A stretch of 64,000 nt of DNA from Taudactylus pleione (GCA_031769625.1 JAUIMM010000135.1:6561501-6625500); one strand, 5' to 3'; positions 21,831 through 33,664 are shown, counted from the stretch's first letter. Notes: generated by a model not told the origin, from the sequence alone. Translations and numbers: made by a program.

Positions 21831-23481
21831 CAGTCAGGTGCATAAATATTGGGACATTGACAGAATTTTCATATTTTGGCCTCTATTCACCACCAGAATG
21901 GCTTTGAAATGAAACAAACAAGATGTGCTTTAACTGCAGACTTTCAGATTTAAATTGAGGGTAATTACATCCAAATCAGGTGAACGGTGTAGGAATTACA
22001 ACGGTTTCTATATGTGCCTCCCACTTTTTAAGGGGCCAAAAGTAATGGGACAAACTAAACAATCCTAAATCTAACTTTCACTTTTTAATACTTTGTTGCA
22101 AATCCTTTGCAGGCAATTACAGCCTGAAGTCTGGAATGCATAGACATCACCAGATGCTGAGTTTCATCCCTGGTGATGCTCTGCCAGGCCTCTACTGCAA
22201 ATGTCTTCAGTTCCTGCTTGTTCTTGGGGCATTTTCCCTTCAGTTTTGTCTTCATCAAGTGAAATGCATGCTCAATCGGATTCAGGTCAGGGGATTGACT
22301 TGGCCACTGCATAACATTCCACTTTTTAGCCTTAAAAAACTCTTTGGTTGCTTTTGCAGTATGCTTCGGGTCATTGTCCATCTGCACTGTGAAGCGCTGT
22401 CCAATGAGTTCTGAAGCATTTGACTGAATATGAGCATATAATATTGCCCAAAACACTTCAGAATTCATTCTGCTGCTTTTGTCAGCAGTCACATCATCAA
22501 TAAATACAAGGGCACCAGTTCCATTGGCAGCCATACATGCCCACGCCATGACACTACCACCACCATGCTTCACTGATGAGGTGGTATGTTTTGGATCATG
22601 GGCAGTTCCTTTCCTTCTCCATACTCTTCTCTTCCCATCACTCTGGTACAAGTTGATCTTTGTCTTATCTGTCCATAGGATGTTGTTCCAGAACTGTAAT
22701 GGCTTTTTTAGATGTTGTTTGGCAAACTCTAATCTGTTCTTCCTGTTTTTGTGGCTCACCAATGGTTTACATCTTGTGGTGAACCCTCTATATTCACTCT
22801 TGTGAAGTCTTCTATTGATTGTTGACTTTGACACATATACACCTACCTCCTGGAGAGTGTTCTTGATTTGGCCAACTGTTGTGATGGGGCTTTTCTTCAT
22901 CAGGGAAATAATTCTTCTGTCATCCACCACAGTTGTTTTCCGTGGTCTTCCGGGTCTTTTGGTGTTTCTGCGCTCTCCGGTGCATTCTTTCTTTTTAAGA
23001 ATGTTCCAAACAGTTGATTTGGCCACACCTAATGTTTTTGCTATCTCTCTGATGAGTTTGTTTTGATTTTTCAGCCTAATGATGGCTTGCTTCACTGATA
23101 GTGACAGCTCTTTGGATCTCATATTGAGAGTTGACAGCAACTGATTCCAAATACAAATGTCACACCTAGAATCAACTCCAGACCTTTTATCCTCTTAATT
23201 GTTAATGAAATAATGAGGGAATAGCCCACACCTGTCCATGCAATAGCTTTTGAGTTGATAGTCCCATTACTTTTGGCCCCTTAAAAAGTGTGAGGCACAT
23301 ATAGAAACCGTTGTAATTCCTACACCGTTCACCTGATTTGGATGTTTTTACCATCAAATTAAATCTGGAACTCTGCAGTTAAAGCACATCTTGTTTGTTT
23401 CATTTCAAAGCCATTGTGGTGGTGAATAGAGGCCAAAATATGAAAATCCTGTCAATGTCCCAATATTTATGCACCTGACTG
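21831..23481 (-). mobile_element. Tc1-like transposon, copy 1 (1651 bp)
   Basis: The termini CAGTCAGGTGCATAAATATT and its complement are flanked by TA on both sides (21829-21830, 23482-23483), the Tc1 target. The inverted-repeat regions extend to about 200 bp at each end. The element encodes an open transposase at 22085-23122. The second copy at 42326-43976 has exactly the same length. Confidence 0.95.
22085..23122 (-). CDS. Tc1-like transposase, intact frame (345 aa)
   Basis: This DDE transposase would bind the terminal repeats and cut and paste the element at TA sites. The first ATG is at 23120-23122 (MRSKELSLSVKQ); the frame is open further upstream to a TTG at 23138-23140, which is not a eukaryotic start. 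Numbered from that ATG, an N-terminal paired-like HTH spans about residues 10-46. The GRPRKT AT-hook/NLS motif is at 58-63, and a second HTH spans about 66-112. A KHGGGSVMAW glycine-rich box is at about 185-194. The triad is D152 (LWTDK), D249 (QMDND) and E284 (NPIEH), with 34 residues between the last two: DD34E. Length is normal for Tc1. WTDK replaces the more usual WTDE seen in the sister copy, so activity is not certain. Confidence 0.93.
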   Translation of the reverse strand: MRSKELSLSVKQAIIRLKNQNKLIREIAKTLGVAKSTVWNILKKKECTGERRNTKRPGRPRKTTVVDDRRIISLMKKSPITTVGQIKNTLQEVGVYVSKSTINRRLHKSEYRGFTTRCKPLVSHKNRKNRLEFAKQHLKKPLQFWNNILWTDKTKINLYQSDGKRRVWRRKGTAHDPKHTTSSVKHGGGSVMAWACMAANGTGALVFIDDVTADKSSRMNSEVFWAILYAHIQSNASELIGQRFTVQMDNDPKHTAKATKEFFKAKKWNVMQWPSQSPDLNPIEHAFHLMKTKLKGKCPKNKQELKTFAVEAWQSITRDETQHLVMSMHSRLQAVIACKGFATKY

Positions 23482-23489
23482 TATATATA

Positions 23490-24280
23490 TATAGATACAG
23501 ATACAAATATACATTATTTCTTACATCTCCTGTAGAGGCAGCAGTAGAAGTTGGACCTGGAACCTGCGATTTGTTGGTCTTTGAAGGGGGGTGGGGCCAA
23601 TTATCGCAAAGGATGGGGCTTAATCGCAGGCCACGGCAGGTGGCTCCATTCTAAGAAAAATAATGGTTTATCAGGGGGATGTGGCCTGGGGCTGGTGAAA
23701 GTGTGTGGGGCCCCCTATGTGTGGGGGCTCCGGGGTGACCACCCCTGCCTATAATCAGGCCCTGTCATGAGCCCAGCTCTATGCATCATTGGGCTAATCA
23801 GATTTGAGGGGTGGGGCTTCATGTGTAGTGCCCGGGAGCAGAGCTTTGTTCCATGTCCTGGCATCAGGTAGGGGAGGACAAAAAATTGGGGGGCTCTGTG
23901 CCATTGATGGCAGAGAACCATTGCCTCTTTGCCATAAATGGATTATTGATGTGTGATGGCCATCCCTAGACTTAGCACAGCAACTCTGTGGCCTTGATAA
24001 CATGCAGCACCGCCCATGCTGTAAAATCCCACAAATTGCAGGTTTAAACAGCAGCCGTGTGGCCACAATGATGCAAACACGGAACAACTCTACCAATCAA
24101 AGAGAGTTGCCCCTCTTAAGAGATGCTATGCAAATTGCTATAGCTCTAACTGTGCATCAACCCCTATGTCTCAATTATCTGTTCTGTTGTAGCTGTTGGA
24201 CACCACTGGATTCATCTGACCTTCCAATAAGGAGTGTGGAAAATGAGGGAGGGCAGACTGAATAGCCATAGAGGGTATTA
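23490..24280. other. Intergenic sequence with a GC-rich patch
   Basis: 23560-23760 is rich in GGGGCC/GGGTGG motifs and ends TATAATCAGGCCC, reminiscent of MITE or hAT ends, but no matching partner was found. No exon was recognised. Confidence 0.3.
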
Positions 24281-25779
24281 AAAAAGCAAGTGTTTATTTT
24301 TTAATAAGCCTGGATTACTTATGTATATTGTGGGGTTCTAGTTTTCTCTACTTTTGTTAGCTATTAGTCAGGTGAACATTATGTTACCAGGAAAAACTGT
24401 TGTGTGGATGAGATAACATACGTCACAGGATGTAAAACTACCTCTCATAGCTGCGTTAATTACTTTTCAAAGATTGCAGATTTCTGTTATTGACCATTGA
24501 CTCTTGGCATACAGCTCTGTAAATAGCTCTAATTACATGTGGAGGTAATAAAAACCTGAGAGCTGATTAGATGTCATTAATGTAAGGAGGAACTTCAGCT
24601 GACAAGTCACAGAAAATACTGCGCCTTACAGTACAATGTGAGTATGTATTGCTTGTATGGCTTCTAGGATTTCCATCTATACTGTATGTGTACAGTACAG
24701 TATAATATCTTTCTTAGATAAATGTTGTTTGCAGTCACACAGTTTGTAATACTGTATATGTGTAATAATCCGGTTCTTTGTATTGCATCTGGTTTCACTG
24801 TCTGGTGCCAGTAAAAGTTTGTTTGGATTTCGCTAACTTTGGTATATGATGCATTCTTATAAGGAGACTGGATCCTCTATTTTTCACGCATCCTTTATAG
24901 AACTAAATTAACAATACAAGAGCCCAATGAGTTTCTTGGGTTCTGAAGAAACTTGTTTACCTTGAGTTATTGGGTATTTAATAATGTCACCACTGCTGTC
25001 AGACTGTGGACTTGTTTTGCTAATGAGTGTGTTGTGCAGTAACAAAGCTTGGACAATACAGATAATATGGGCTGGCATATTTATTGTATGAATGATTACC
25101 TGCACATTTAAGGGGCATAACCTCAGTGTTTGTGAACTATTAAGCTATATCAACCACTTTTAATAACTTTATTGTAAATGGAGTACACAATTTAAGTGAA
25201 AGGGCTCTGTCCTGCCATAGTCCTTTTGCAGGACTCTCGGTTAGTATTTCTTGATGTTGGGAGGTTTCTGGAAGTACCCACCACTAAACACATTACACCA
25301 GTGACTCTATGCAATTCATAAATAGGATCAGCATTTACTGTAGTAATCTTTCTTCACATATTGATTAAAACCCATTAGCAGAAATCATATTTTTCAACTG
25401 AATTTTTATTTACTATATTGTACATGTACAACATGCTGTTTGCATTTCCAAAGCAAAGCCAATATTATCTATGGGTTTAGACCCATTAGCTTAATGATCA
25501 TGAACATACTGTACAGTAAGTTGGTGAAATGTTTTTTATTCAATTGGATATGGGAATATCCTTGTTTTATTCTGCAAGATCAATTCTGAAATCATATACT
25601 GTACTTGTTTTAAATTAATACATTTTTCACTTAAATGCCCCTTAAACTACCTGGATTTTAGAGATCTGAAATATACTCCAAGTATTAGTAGTGTCTTTAA
25701 AACTCAACACCATTTTGGAGATACATGTTAGTGACCTTGATGTTTTTTGCTTTTTCACACATGGAACACATGGTACTGA
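24281..25779. other. Repeat-poor stretch
   Basis: No terminal repeat, minisatellite or transposon frame was seen in about 1.5 kb, which is unusual for this window. A TATA-like AATAAAAACC near 24547 is followed by a GTGAGTATG donor-like site at 24638 (see findings). No open coding exon was recognised. Confidence 0.35.
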
Positions 25780-26312
25780 GGGCCTGATTCAGACCCACTC
25801 GTGTGCGCTATGCACTCACAAGCGGGTCAATGGTGGCCCAGTGTGCATGCGCACGATGGACCCGGCTCCGTCGTGCGCATGCACGAGACCCGGATAGCGA
25901 TGGGCAAGCCGTCGCTCCGGGTCTCGTACCAAAGGGGGTGTGCTGTCGATGTTGAGTGACAGCACGTCCCCTTTGGTGGGCGGGCTGGGGGTGTGGCTGC
26001 CCAGACGGAGGCTTACCCATGGGAACGCCTACCGTCTGGGTCCGCCCCACTGACATCACAAGTGATGTCAATGTGAGTGCTTTCGGCTCTGTTAGAGCCA
26101 AAAGCACTCTAGGGCTTGCAGCAACGAGACCCTACCACAAGGGTCTCGTCGCAAGCCCGATGGTCACGATGGTCTTGACCATCGCGACCATCTTCCTGGC
26201 AGCTCGTTATAGCTGTGGGTGGTCACCCACAGCTATGCGAGCGGCCAGGAGGCCGCTCTAAAAAAACAGAAGGCCGGCCCTGATTCAGAGCGTCCGGCTC
26301 TGAATCAGGCCC
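25780..26312. mobile_element. Harbinger-like MITE, copy E
   Basis: The ends GGGCCTGATTCAGACCC and GGCTCTGAATCAGGCCC are flanked by TGA on both sides (25777-25779, 26313-26315). Internal mirrored arms include ACTGACATCACAAGTGATGT and the GTGCGCATGC..GCATGCGCAC pair. Non-coding; 533 bp. Confidence 0.9.
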
Positions 26313-27597
26313 TGAGTCAGTGGGTATAAGGTACTCGGGCCCAGGACTCCATTATGGGCATGAGAGTAGTGATTATAGGAAGGCTTGCTTAGACTGTGGC
26401 ATCATTGCCTCACTGGATCCAGATTGATGACTATGCATATCAAGAGCTTCCTATCGATCGACACCCTTTCTAGGCTACGGGCATAGCATCAGTTTTTCTA
26501 CACAACCTTGGGAGGTAAATCTGCACAATAACAATAACAATAACATCACTTTTTTGCTGCACATACCAAAGAAGTATCTGTTCGGGTCCTGCAGTAATAT
26601 ACATATCGAAATCAGACGAGGTCCAATTCGGATACAGGCATGAAAATTGATGCCTTTTCCATCGATGCACCTTCGTTAGCATAGGTTCAGTGACCATCCA
26701 TTTGCTTTGGAGCCCCATACGCACTAGGGGTCAGCGCACATCTCTGCTTATGATATGGTAAAACTGTAAAGAATTTGTCATATTTAACACTTTAATTCAT
26801 TGCACAAGAAACTGGAAGTTCATAGCAAGAAGTTCATAAATGTAAATTTCCACCATGCATCCCTATGTGACGGACATTTCTGTATCAATGGCTCACATTC
26901 TAAATTTATTTACACTATTGTTGTTATATGTCACAGATAGAGCTGATTCCTTAGCCAGCATGGGATTACAAATATTAGAATTATTTATTAAAATATAATT
27001 ATACTTTAATTTTCTTATAAAATTCCTTTGTTTAATTCTTAGTTATATTAATTTAAACATTTTATTTAATTAAACATTTTTGTCATCATTAAATTTAATA
27101 AACTTTATTCAAATTTAACAAAATAATGAATTATCTTTCTTGAAATGTGATATTCCCAGTGCTTTGATGGTAATCAGCGGTATGCAGTTCTAATACCCTT
27201 TTTTTGTGTATAATTTTGAATTCTCATAACTGGCTCCGGAAACAGGAATAATTTACCAAAAACATACCAGGAACATTTTTCCGAAACGTGTTTGTTGTAG
27301 GTGGAAATGTATGTTGAGCCACAAAGGAATATTTCAGGGGGCAAGCTTACTATGACAAAAGTCTAGTTATATGACTGGGGTCCAGTGTTGATATTTAATT
27401 AACTTCTATGTAATCTCCCAATTTGTTCTTCTATATACATTATGGTCTTTAGATTGATGAGTATGCTGGTGTAGGTCTAGCATTAAGAATGTTTTCTGTA
27501 TATACAGTCAATTATCAGCAAGGATTTCCAATTGCTAAATTAATTTCTAGGTGTCATCCTGGACTCAGAGCTATACTTTGTTCTCACGTCCAGTCCA
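26313..27597. other. Intergenic, AT-rich
   Basis: 26462-26755 ends CTAGGGGTCAGCGCACATCT, the complement of the GTGCG..GACCCC end of the dispersed repeat seen at 30055. 26950-27130 is very AT-rich. No exon was recognised. Confidence 0.35.
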
Positions 27598-28970
27598 AGA
27601 GTAAATTTACTAAAGCTTCTAAAATAGAAACGTGACGGTGTGGCACATATAAACCAATCAGATTCTATTATTATTAGGATGCAGTAGATAAATTATAGCT
27701 AAAATCTGATTGGTTGCTATATGTAACACCTCCACTTTGTTATGGTAACAAAGGAATCACCGTGTAAGACACCTAGAACCACACTGGTGAGGTCTTCTGC
27801 CAATAACAGCCAGAGCTATAGATGCTCACCGGTACTTAGCTGGCCACCTGGTGTTAAACTCGGGATAGTAGGGGCTTTCACGGCTATCCTAAGGGCCACT
27901 GGATGTAATGTGGCCGAGGGTGGTACAGACTCTGGATCTGGCTCAGATGGTTTAGGTGTAGATCTTTTGGTCTAGGTATGGCTTTAAAAACTGAGGTGCG
28001 GCTTTGAGAGCCAAGGTGTTATGTATGCTGTTAGGTGCAACCTTGAGGGTTGAGGTGCAACAAAAAGGGCTGAGGTGTGACTTTAGCAGCATGGTACAGC
28101 CTCGAGTGCGAAGATGCAGCCTTGAGGGCCAAGATGTTACTTTGGCAGCAAGGTGTTGTCTTGAGGTTTGAGGTGCAGCCTTGAGGGCTGAGGTGTAATT
28201 TTGGCAGCAAGGTGAAGCCTTGAGGGCTGAGGTGGGACTTCAACAGCAACATGTGGCCTTGAGGGCCGAGGTGGGACTTCAACAGCAACATGTGGCCTTG
28301 AGGGCAGAGGTGAGGTCTTGTGGACTGAGGTGTAACTCCCACAGCAGGGTGCAGTCTTGAGGACTGAGGAGCGACCTTGAGGTTTGAAGTGAATTTTGGC
28401 AGCAGGGTGAGGCCTTTTGGGCCGAGGTGATCTAAGCAGCACGGATGTCACCAGATTTAGTTCTGTAGCTGCATAAGCTGCGAGGCAGCAAGCACACATC
28501 AGCCCAGAGAAAACCGCTTCTTGTTGCACAGAAACTCTCATGTTGTAATGAGAGTGCGGGTAAGAGGTACAATGATGCAGAGGTAAAACACAGGAGCAGG
28601 CACAGATGGGCAGGACCATGACTGTCAGGAACCGGAAGAATACACACAGACATGCTATAGCTGACAAGGAACCAATAATCTCGCAAGGCAGGTGATTTAG
28701 GATAGTCCACAGGTGAGAGGGAACACATCAGCAAGTATTCCCCAGATCACGTGCAGCAGTCCGGCGTCTCAGTCTCCTACCAACTGTGGGCGCTGTCTCA
28801 GTATGGCATGTACATTGCTCAGCAACATAAGGAACTGTCCGGATATGTAGCTGGAGAACAGAATGTCCCAGAAGAGAAGCAACCACCGGGATACATAAAT
28901 GGTACAAGGCACGCCAGCGACTTGTGACACACTTTTCATTTTTAGAAGCTTTAGTAAATCTATCCCCAAA
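27598..28970. mobile_element. TTTACTAAA-ended shell with an internal minisatellite
   Basis: The left end AGTAAATTTACTAAAGCTTC and the right end TTTTTAGAAGCTTTAGTAAA (near 28940-28962) are inverted. Just inside the left end is a short hairpin (ACCAATCAGATTCTATTATT against AATCTGATTGGTTGC) related to 33467-33659. The minisatellite at 27980-28440 lies in the middle. Confidence 0.5.
27980..28440. repeat. Minisatellite, unit about 24-45 bp
   Basis: Diverged units of GAGGTGCAGCCTTGAGGGC and GTGACTTTGGCAGCAAGGTG alternate. On the minus strand this gives repeat peptides (SRPHVAVEV-like). No gene is supported. Confidence 0.75.
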
Positions 28971-29152
28971 ATCTTGTAACATACATCTAATAAACATATT
29001 TCAAGAATAACAATATTTCAATAATATGCACGTATCACACACAAGTCACTACTGTAATCTATGCTGATTGCAGCAACTAGTCTTAGACTACAATTTTTCT
29101 TATAAAACCGTCTTACTAATGGCATATGCGTGTCTTGTGTCTTAGTCACATA

Positions 29153-29443
29153 CAGGGGCATATTATGTGAGGAGGGGACCCGTGTGCAGTCTCCATGCGG
29201 CCCCCTCCTCTCTAGTCAGTGGCACAAGTGAGCAGACTCTGGCACTGCACCGGAGTCTACTGTGATATCAGAGGTCTTTGGGAAAATGACATGGTGACCA
29301 TTTTCCCAGCGAGTTTTGTAATGCACATGCGCAGATCACCGGGAAAATGGCCACCACACCATTTTCCTGATGATTTGTGCAGAGCATGGGTTCTGGGTCT
29401 CATGTGCACCGCACACCGTGCATCCATTATAGATACGCCACTG
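29153..29443. mobile_element. hAT MITE, 291 bp
   Basis: The right end GATACGCCACTG mirrors the left end CAGGGGCATATTA imperfectly. The 8-bp duplications GTCACATA (29145-29152 and 29444-29451) are perfect. The right terminus belongs to the CAG(T/G)GGCGTATCTA type also found at 40974-41983. Non-coding. Confidence 0.88.
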
Positions 29444-30054
29444 GTCACATAACATACACATCATCTTTAAAAATATAATGACACAAAGACAGAAAATGGC
29501 CTTAAAAAGTCCAGCCATTTATTGAATTGATTAACATGGTACGACTCTATGGTGGCATAAAAAGAACGGCCAATAGTAAGCTTAGCCCACCGATGCACCA
29601 ACTCAAACACAACATACATTGCTACCATCATATGAATGCTTATAACACATAACTAAGGGTATCCAACTCAACCTTGCAATATACCGTTTCACCTGGTAAG
29701 ATGTACAGTCAAGATGAGTGCACCGAAAATCAACTGCACCCAGGCTGATGATCTGCCATTCTTTCCCACCATAAGTAAATAGCCAACAATAATACCAAAA
29801 GTCTATTAAGGCAAGGGAGGGAGAAAAAATCTTCTCAAATAGGTTTCAATGTGTGACCCAAAATCTTAAATAAGCTATGCTCTGAATTTACCCTAATATT
29901 AAACAATTTCTGAATTAAAACATTTCACACAATCCAGCCCCTAGCCTTGTGGTTTAATCAATGCCAAGCCTATTCTGTCCTCTGTTCTTAGTGTTGCCTG
30001 TTAGTCGCTACATTGGTCGCCTGTATTTTAATTGTTTTAAAATATATCCCAATA
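29444..30054. other. Intergenic, nothing recognised
   Basis: Moderately AT-rich unique-looking sequence without domains, terminal repeats or splice-flanked open exons. Confidence 0.35.
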
Positions 30055-31080
30055 AGAGATGTGCGCCGACCCCTGTGTTTTGGTTTTGGATCTGGATTCA
30101 TCTTCATGTTTAATTTTTGCAAAGCCACCCTCAAATGTTTTGGTTCTGGATCTGATAAAAAGTTTTTAAACACAGCTAAATATCATGTCATTTTTTGCGG
30201 GAAGATCATAAGCACAACTCCTGAGGAGATCAAATCCGTGACTCGGATCTGTCCGGATTCATAAAATTCGGGTGGATTCAGAATTCTGAAAAACCGAACT
30301 GCACAACTCTAATCCCAAATGAACCATTTCCCTATTTAGAAGATCTGCGTCTGTCATATACACACATTGCCTTCTCCTATTCCTAGTTATGGACTGCACC
30401 AGTTTGTAGAATGCTCTCTCTCATACTGTATAATAGAGATGTGCATGGACCCCTGTGTTTTAGTTTTGTTTCTAAATCATCATCGTGTTTTGGCAAACCA
30501 CCCTCAAGTGTTTTGCTTCGGATTAAGATTCCGTTTTGGTACAGTTTTGGATTCCTTAAAAAATCGATTAAAAATTAAAAAATCTGAGTTCCACTGACAA
30601 TATATTTAATACAGAGCTTGGGTGTTATTTTTCTTAAAACTGGATAGCAAACCTAAATCCAGATAACTATTGCTCTGCAAATACAACCAATTTAGGCAAC
30701 AATTTTCAGTTAAAATAGAAATTACCATTGCTCTAGAAGAGACAATCTCTACCAAAAGAAAACAGACAGCACTACTGTACCAATTCAAATTATTTAAACT
30801 TTGTATTTGTAATTCCATTAGTATTAGAAGTGTGCATAGATCCCCGAGTTTTTTTGTTTTGGTTCTTAGTCATCGTTGTGTTTGAGTTTTGGCAAAACCA
30901 CCCTCAAGTGTTTTGGTTCCGATTCATTTTTTAGTTCGGTTTTGGATTCCCTAAAAATTTATAAAAAATTATAAAAACAGCTAAAATCATGAAATTTGGA
31001 CCTGTCTAAATGCAAATCAAAACCTGAGTTTGAATTTTAAATCCAAGTTTCAAAGTGACAGCAGAACATCATTATTTAAT
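30055..31080 (+). repeat. Three GTGTTTTGG-type repeat copies
   Basis: Copies begin near 30055 (AAGAGATGTGCGCCGACCCC), 30437 (AGAGATGTGCATGGACCCC) and 30828 (GAAGTGTGCATAGATCCCC). Each continues with TTTTGGTTTTGGAT and GGCAAAACCACCCTC words and an AAAAATTTATAAAAATT-like segment. They are about 150-260 bp, same orientation, separated by unrelated AT-rich sequence. Confidence 0.65.
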
Positions 31081-31498
31081 ATACAGTAGCATGTTAAACT
31101 GTGTCACATATAAAATTGTATCAAATATAAAATCATACTGAGCCTCAAACATAACCTGGTGTATTTAAACTGAGGTCCAAATACTAGGCGGGACACTCTT
31201 AGCATGCGATACCCATACAATAGTTGGATAAAACAATCCCTTATGTTTCTTTTTGTCCCAGTGAGTCTGCTGGTGACAAGGGTTTTTCCACGGGGTGAGA
31301 TATTATAATCCAAAATAAGGAGGGTAAGTCCTGCTGTTATGGCCTGTAGATATGTTGTATCAATAAAACTAGTGCAGTGGATAACATGTAACAAAGTTCC
31401 ACATATGGTAAGTATCACTATTCTCTGGAACTTCCCACAGATTAATGCTGGCAAACATACTTAAGACAAGTAATATGGCAAAGTCCCAATGACACTTA

Positions 31499-31900
31499 TA
31501 CCTCTTTTCCACCAAAAACCAGGGTCCGACCTGGGTTTTCAGACATGGTTCCAACCCAGGTCAGACACCATTTACACAGCACCATCGATCTGGGTTATTC
31601 TCAGGTCTGCCCCGTTCACACTGAACCTGGGTCTGCCCTGCTAAACTTGTGAGGTTATAAAAAATGGGAGCTGACTGCTCCACAATCACCAATCAGCTCA
31701 TTTTAGGCATGACCCATGTCAGGTAACCTAGGTTGCGCCATTTACACTGCACCATTACCCAGGTCCATCCTGGGTTCGACCCTGGTAGCTACCTGGTTTG
31801 GATTGCCAAGTCACTTGACCCGGGTTATTTTTCAGGGACCCTTTTACACTGAGGTAGACCCAGCAATAACCCGGGTTTTAGCTCTAGTGTAAAAGGGGTA
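31499..31900. mobile_element. MITE with TACC(C/T)CTTTT ends, TTA flanks
   Basis: The ends TACCTCTTTTCCACC and GTGTAAAAGGGGTA are imperfect inverted repeats. TTA lies on both sides (31496-31498 and 31901-31903). The interior has several AACCCAGGT/ACCTGGGTT palindromic words. It interrupts the left arm of the 31085-36692 element; the right arm lacks it, confirming the insertion. Confidence 0.88.
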
Positions 31901-32469
31901 TTACTGTGTCCGTCCGATGTGCTGCAGGAGATGCTCCTGATCAGGGACACAGATCCAGTGCGTGGCTGCAATGCTGTGGAAGGTACATGAGACATGCCAG
32001 TCTTTTCCCTCTGGCTATGGTCTCCACTGCTAATTGCCACTCATCTCTCTACAACGTGCTGCCTTCTGGGTGTGTGCAGTACGGAAGGCAGGTGAGCACC
32101 CTGTGAATGTCAGTGTCCCAAGTGGCTCAACTCACTAACGGTGTGTCATCCGGATAGAATCAGCAATAGGTAAATTTGTCATGTTTCTCTCACTTGGGAG
32201 TTTCCGCAGAAGGTGAAGTTCCTGATAGCTCAGTCACAGGGTATATATGGGCTAAGCTTCAATCATTATTGAAATCAGGTGTTACATTTATTGAGTAACA
32301 CCTGTGTGAACCTTTGACTCTAGACTTGATTCCTGGTAAGTTTTAAATAATTAGTTCACTCTTTATACAGTAATCCATATTAAAAGCTACAGTATCATAA
32401 TAAAATACAAACATACAATAATAATAATACATTTCAATCAACACTTAATATATATGAGTTGGATAAAAA

Positions 32470-32471
<2 letters not shown>

Positions 32472-32510
<39 letters not shown>

Positions 32511-32601
32511 CATCAAATCAGTGGCACTCGGTGCACAAATGAAGACTCTGCAGGCAAGGTTAGTTACCAACGTTTCAATACAGTGCGTATTTTTGTCAGC
32601 G

Positions 32602-32636
<35 letters not shown>
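32472..32636. repeat. Two (TA)n tracts flanking a Penelope-like tail motif
   Basis: (TA)n runs at about 32476-32506 and 32608-32634. Between them TTACCAACGTTTCAATACAG is like the complement of the GAAACGTTGG tail motif of Penelope-like elements, consistent with the minus-strand fragment further right. Confidence 0.55.
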
Positions 32637-32639
<3 letters not shown>

Positions 32640-33466
32640 AGCAGAAGATTGCAGCGCCAGTTGGGTACAAGTCCCTCTATGTGATAATTTCTCAAATGTG
32701 TGTCTTTTATCTCACACCTGTGTATGCTTTTTTAAAAACAATAATGTGAAACAGATATCGTGCACCCCCAAAATATATGAGTGTCAGCTCAACCAGTAAA
32801 ATAATGTGCCAGTGGTGATAAAAATACAAGAGCTGACATAGATCGCCTCACGTGCTTATATAACTTATTGTAAAATACTTGCGAACCTAATAATTATATG
32901 AACCTTAAAAATATAAAGTGATCTGTACAACTAAAGTGCTTAGTGCAGGAATAACAATGTTAAATGGCCATCATCCTCAAATACATATAACCTTTAGGAT
33001 GAAAGCGGTCTGTGCAACTAGAATGCTAATGCAGCGACCTTTCAAAAATCAATGGCTACATTAAATAACAATAAAATATGCATTGCTTGGTAAACCATTG
33101 ACATTCTTTCATTCTGTAATCTTGCAATGTGCATGCATAGGGGGATTTCCGTATACTTAAAGATACAATCCAACTTATAAATTCTTATTGAGAAATTCTA
33201 ATAGGAACCAATAATTCAACTAATATTACCCTGTATAGCAGGATAACAATAAAAACTCCTTTGTGGAGGCACTTTGTTTTACAAGGAACCAATAATTGAC
33301 AGGTTTTATGATCTATATTTGTTACAAAAGAGCCTCAATATTTATAGATAAACCTCATCGTGTCTATCCACATGATTTTTATACATTTAAAGGCATATTC
33401 CCACTGATGTTACGATGTAATGATAAAAAATAAAAGGAAGAAAAAGAAACCAATTTTTCACTATAT

Positions 33467-33659
33467 GGTAAATTTACTAAAGTGAGAGTTTTTAGAAGTG
33501 AGTTTTAGAAAAGATGTTGCCCATAGCAACCAATCAGCTTCTACTGAACATTTAACTAGCACCTTCTACAAAATAATAGCTAGAATCTGATTGGTTGCTA
33601 TGGGCAACATCTCTTCTAAAACTCACTTCTAAAAACTCACACTTTAGTAAATTTACCCC
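33467..33659. mobile_element. Complete TTTACTAAA hairpin MITE (193 bp)
   Basis: Arms GGTAAATTTACTAAAGTG and CACTTTAGTAAATTTACCCC pair through GAGTTTTTAGAAGTGAG, GATGTTGCCCATAGCAACC and AATCAG. The loop is about 50 bp. CTAT flanks are compatible with a short TA-type target. Related pieces lie at 12319-12391 and 27598-27740. I know this repeat type from frog genomes, from memory only. Confidence 0.85.
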
Positions 33660-33664
33660 TATGA

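Noticed and set aside
21271..21912. Long open frames of Tyr/Ile repeats (up to 213 aa)
   Set aside because: Translations of the (TA)n tract; they appear in several frames and on both strands.
23123..23140. Six extra N-terminal residues on the intact Tc1 transposase
   Set aside because: The upstream start is TTG; the first ATG is at 23120-23122.
28137..28667. 176-codon minus-strand frame with SRPHVAVEV repeats
   Set aside because: Its repetitive half is the 27980-28440 minisatellite; the rest has no recognisable domain.
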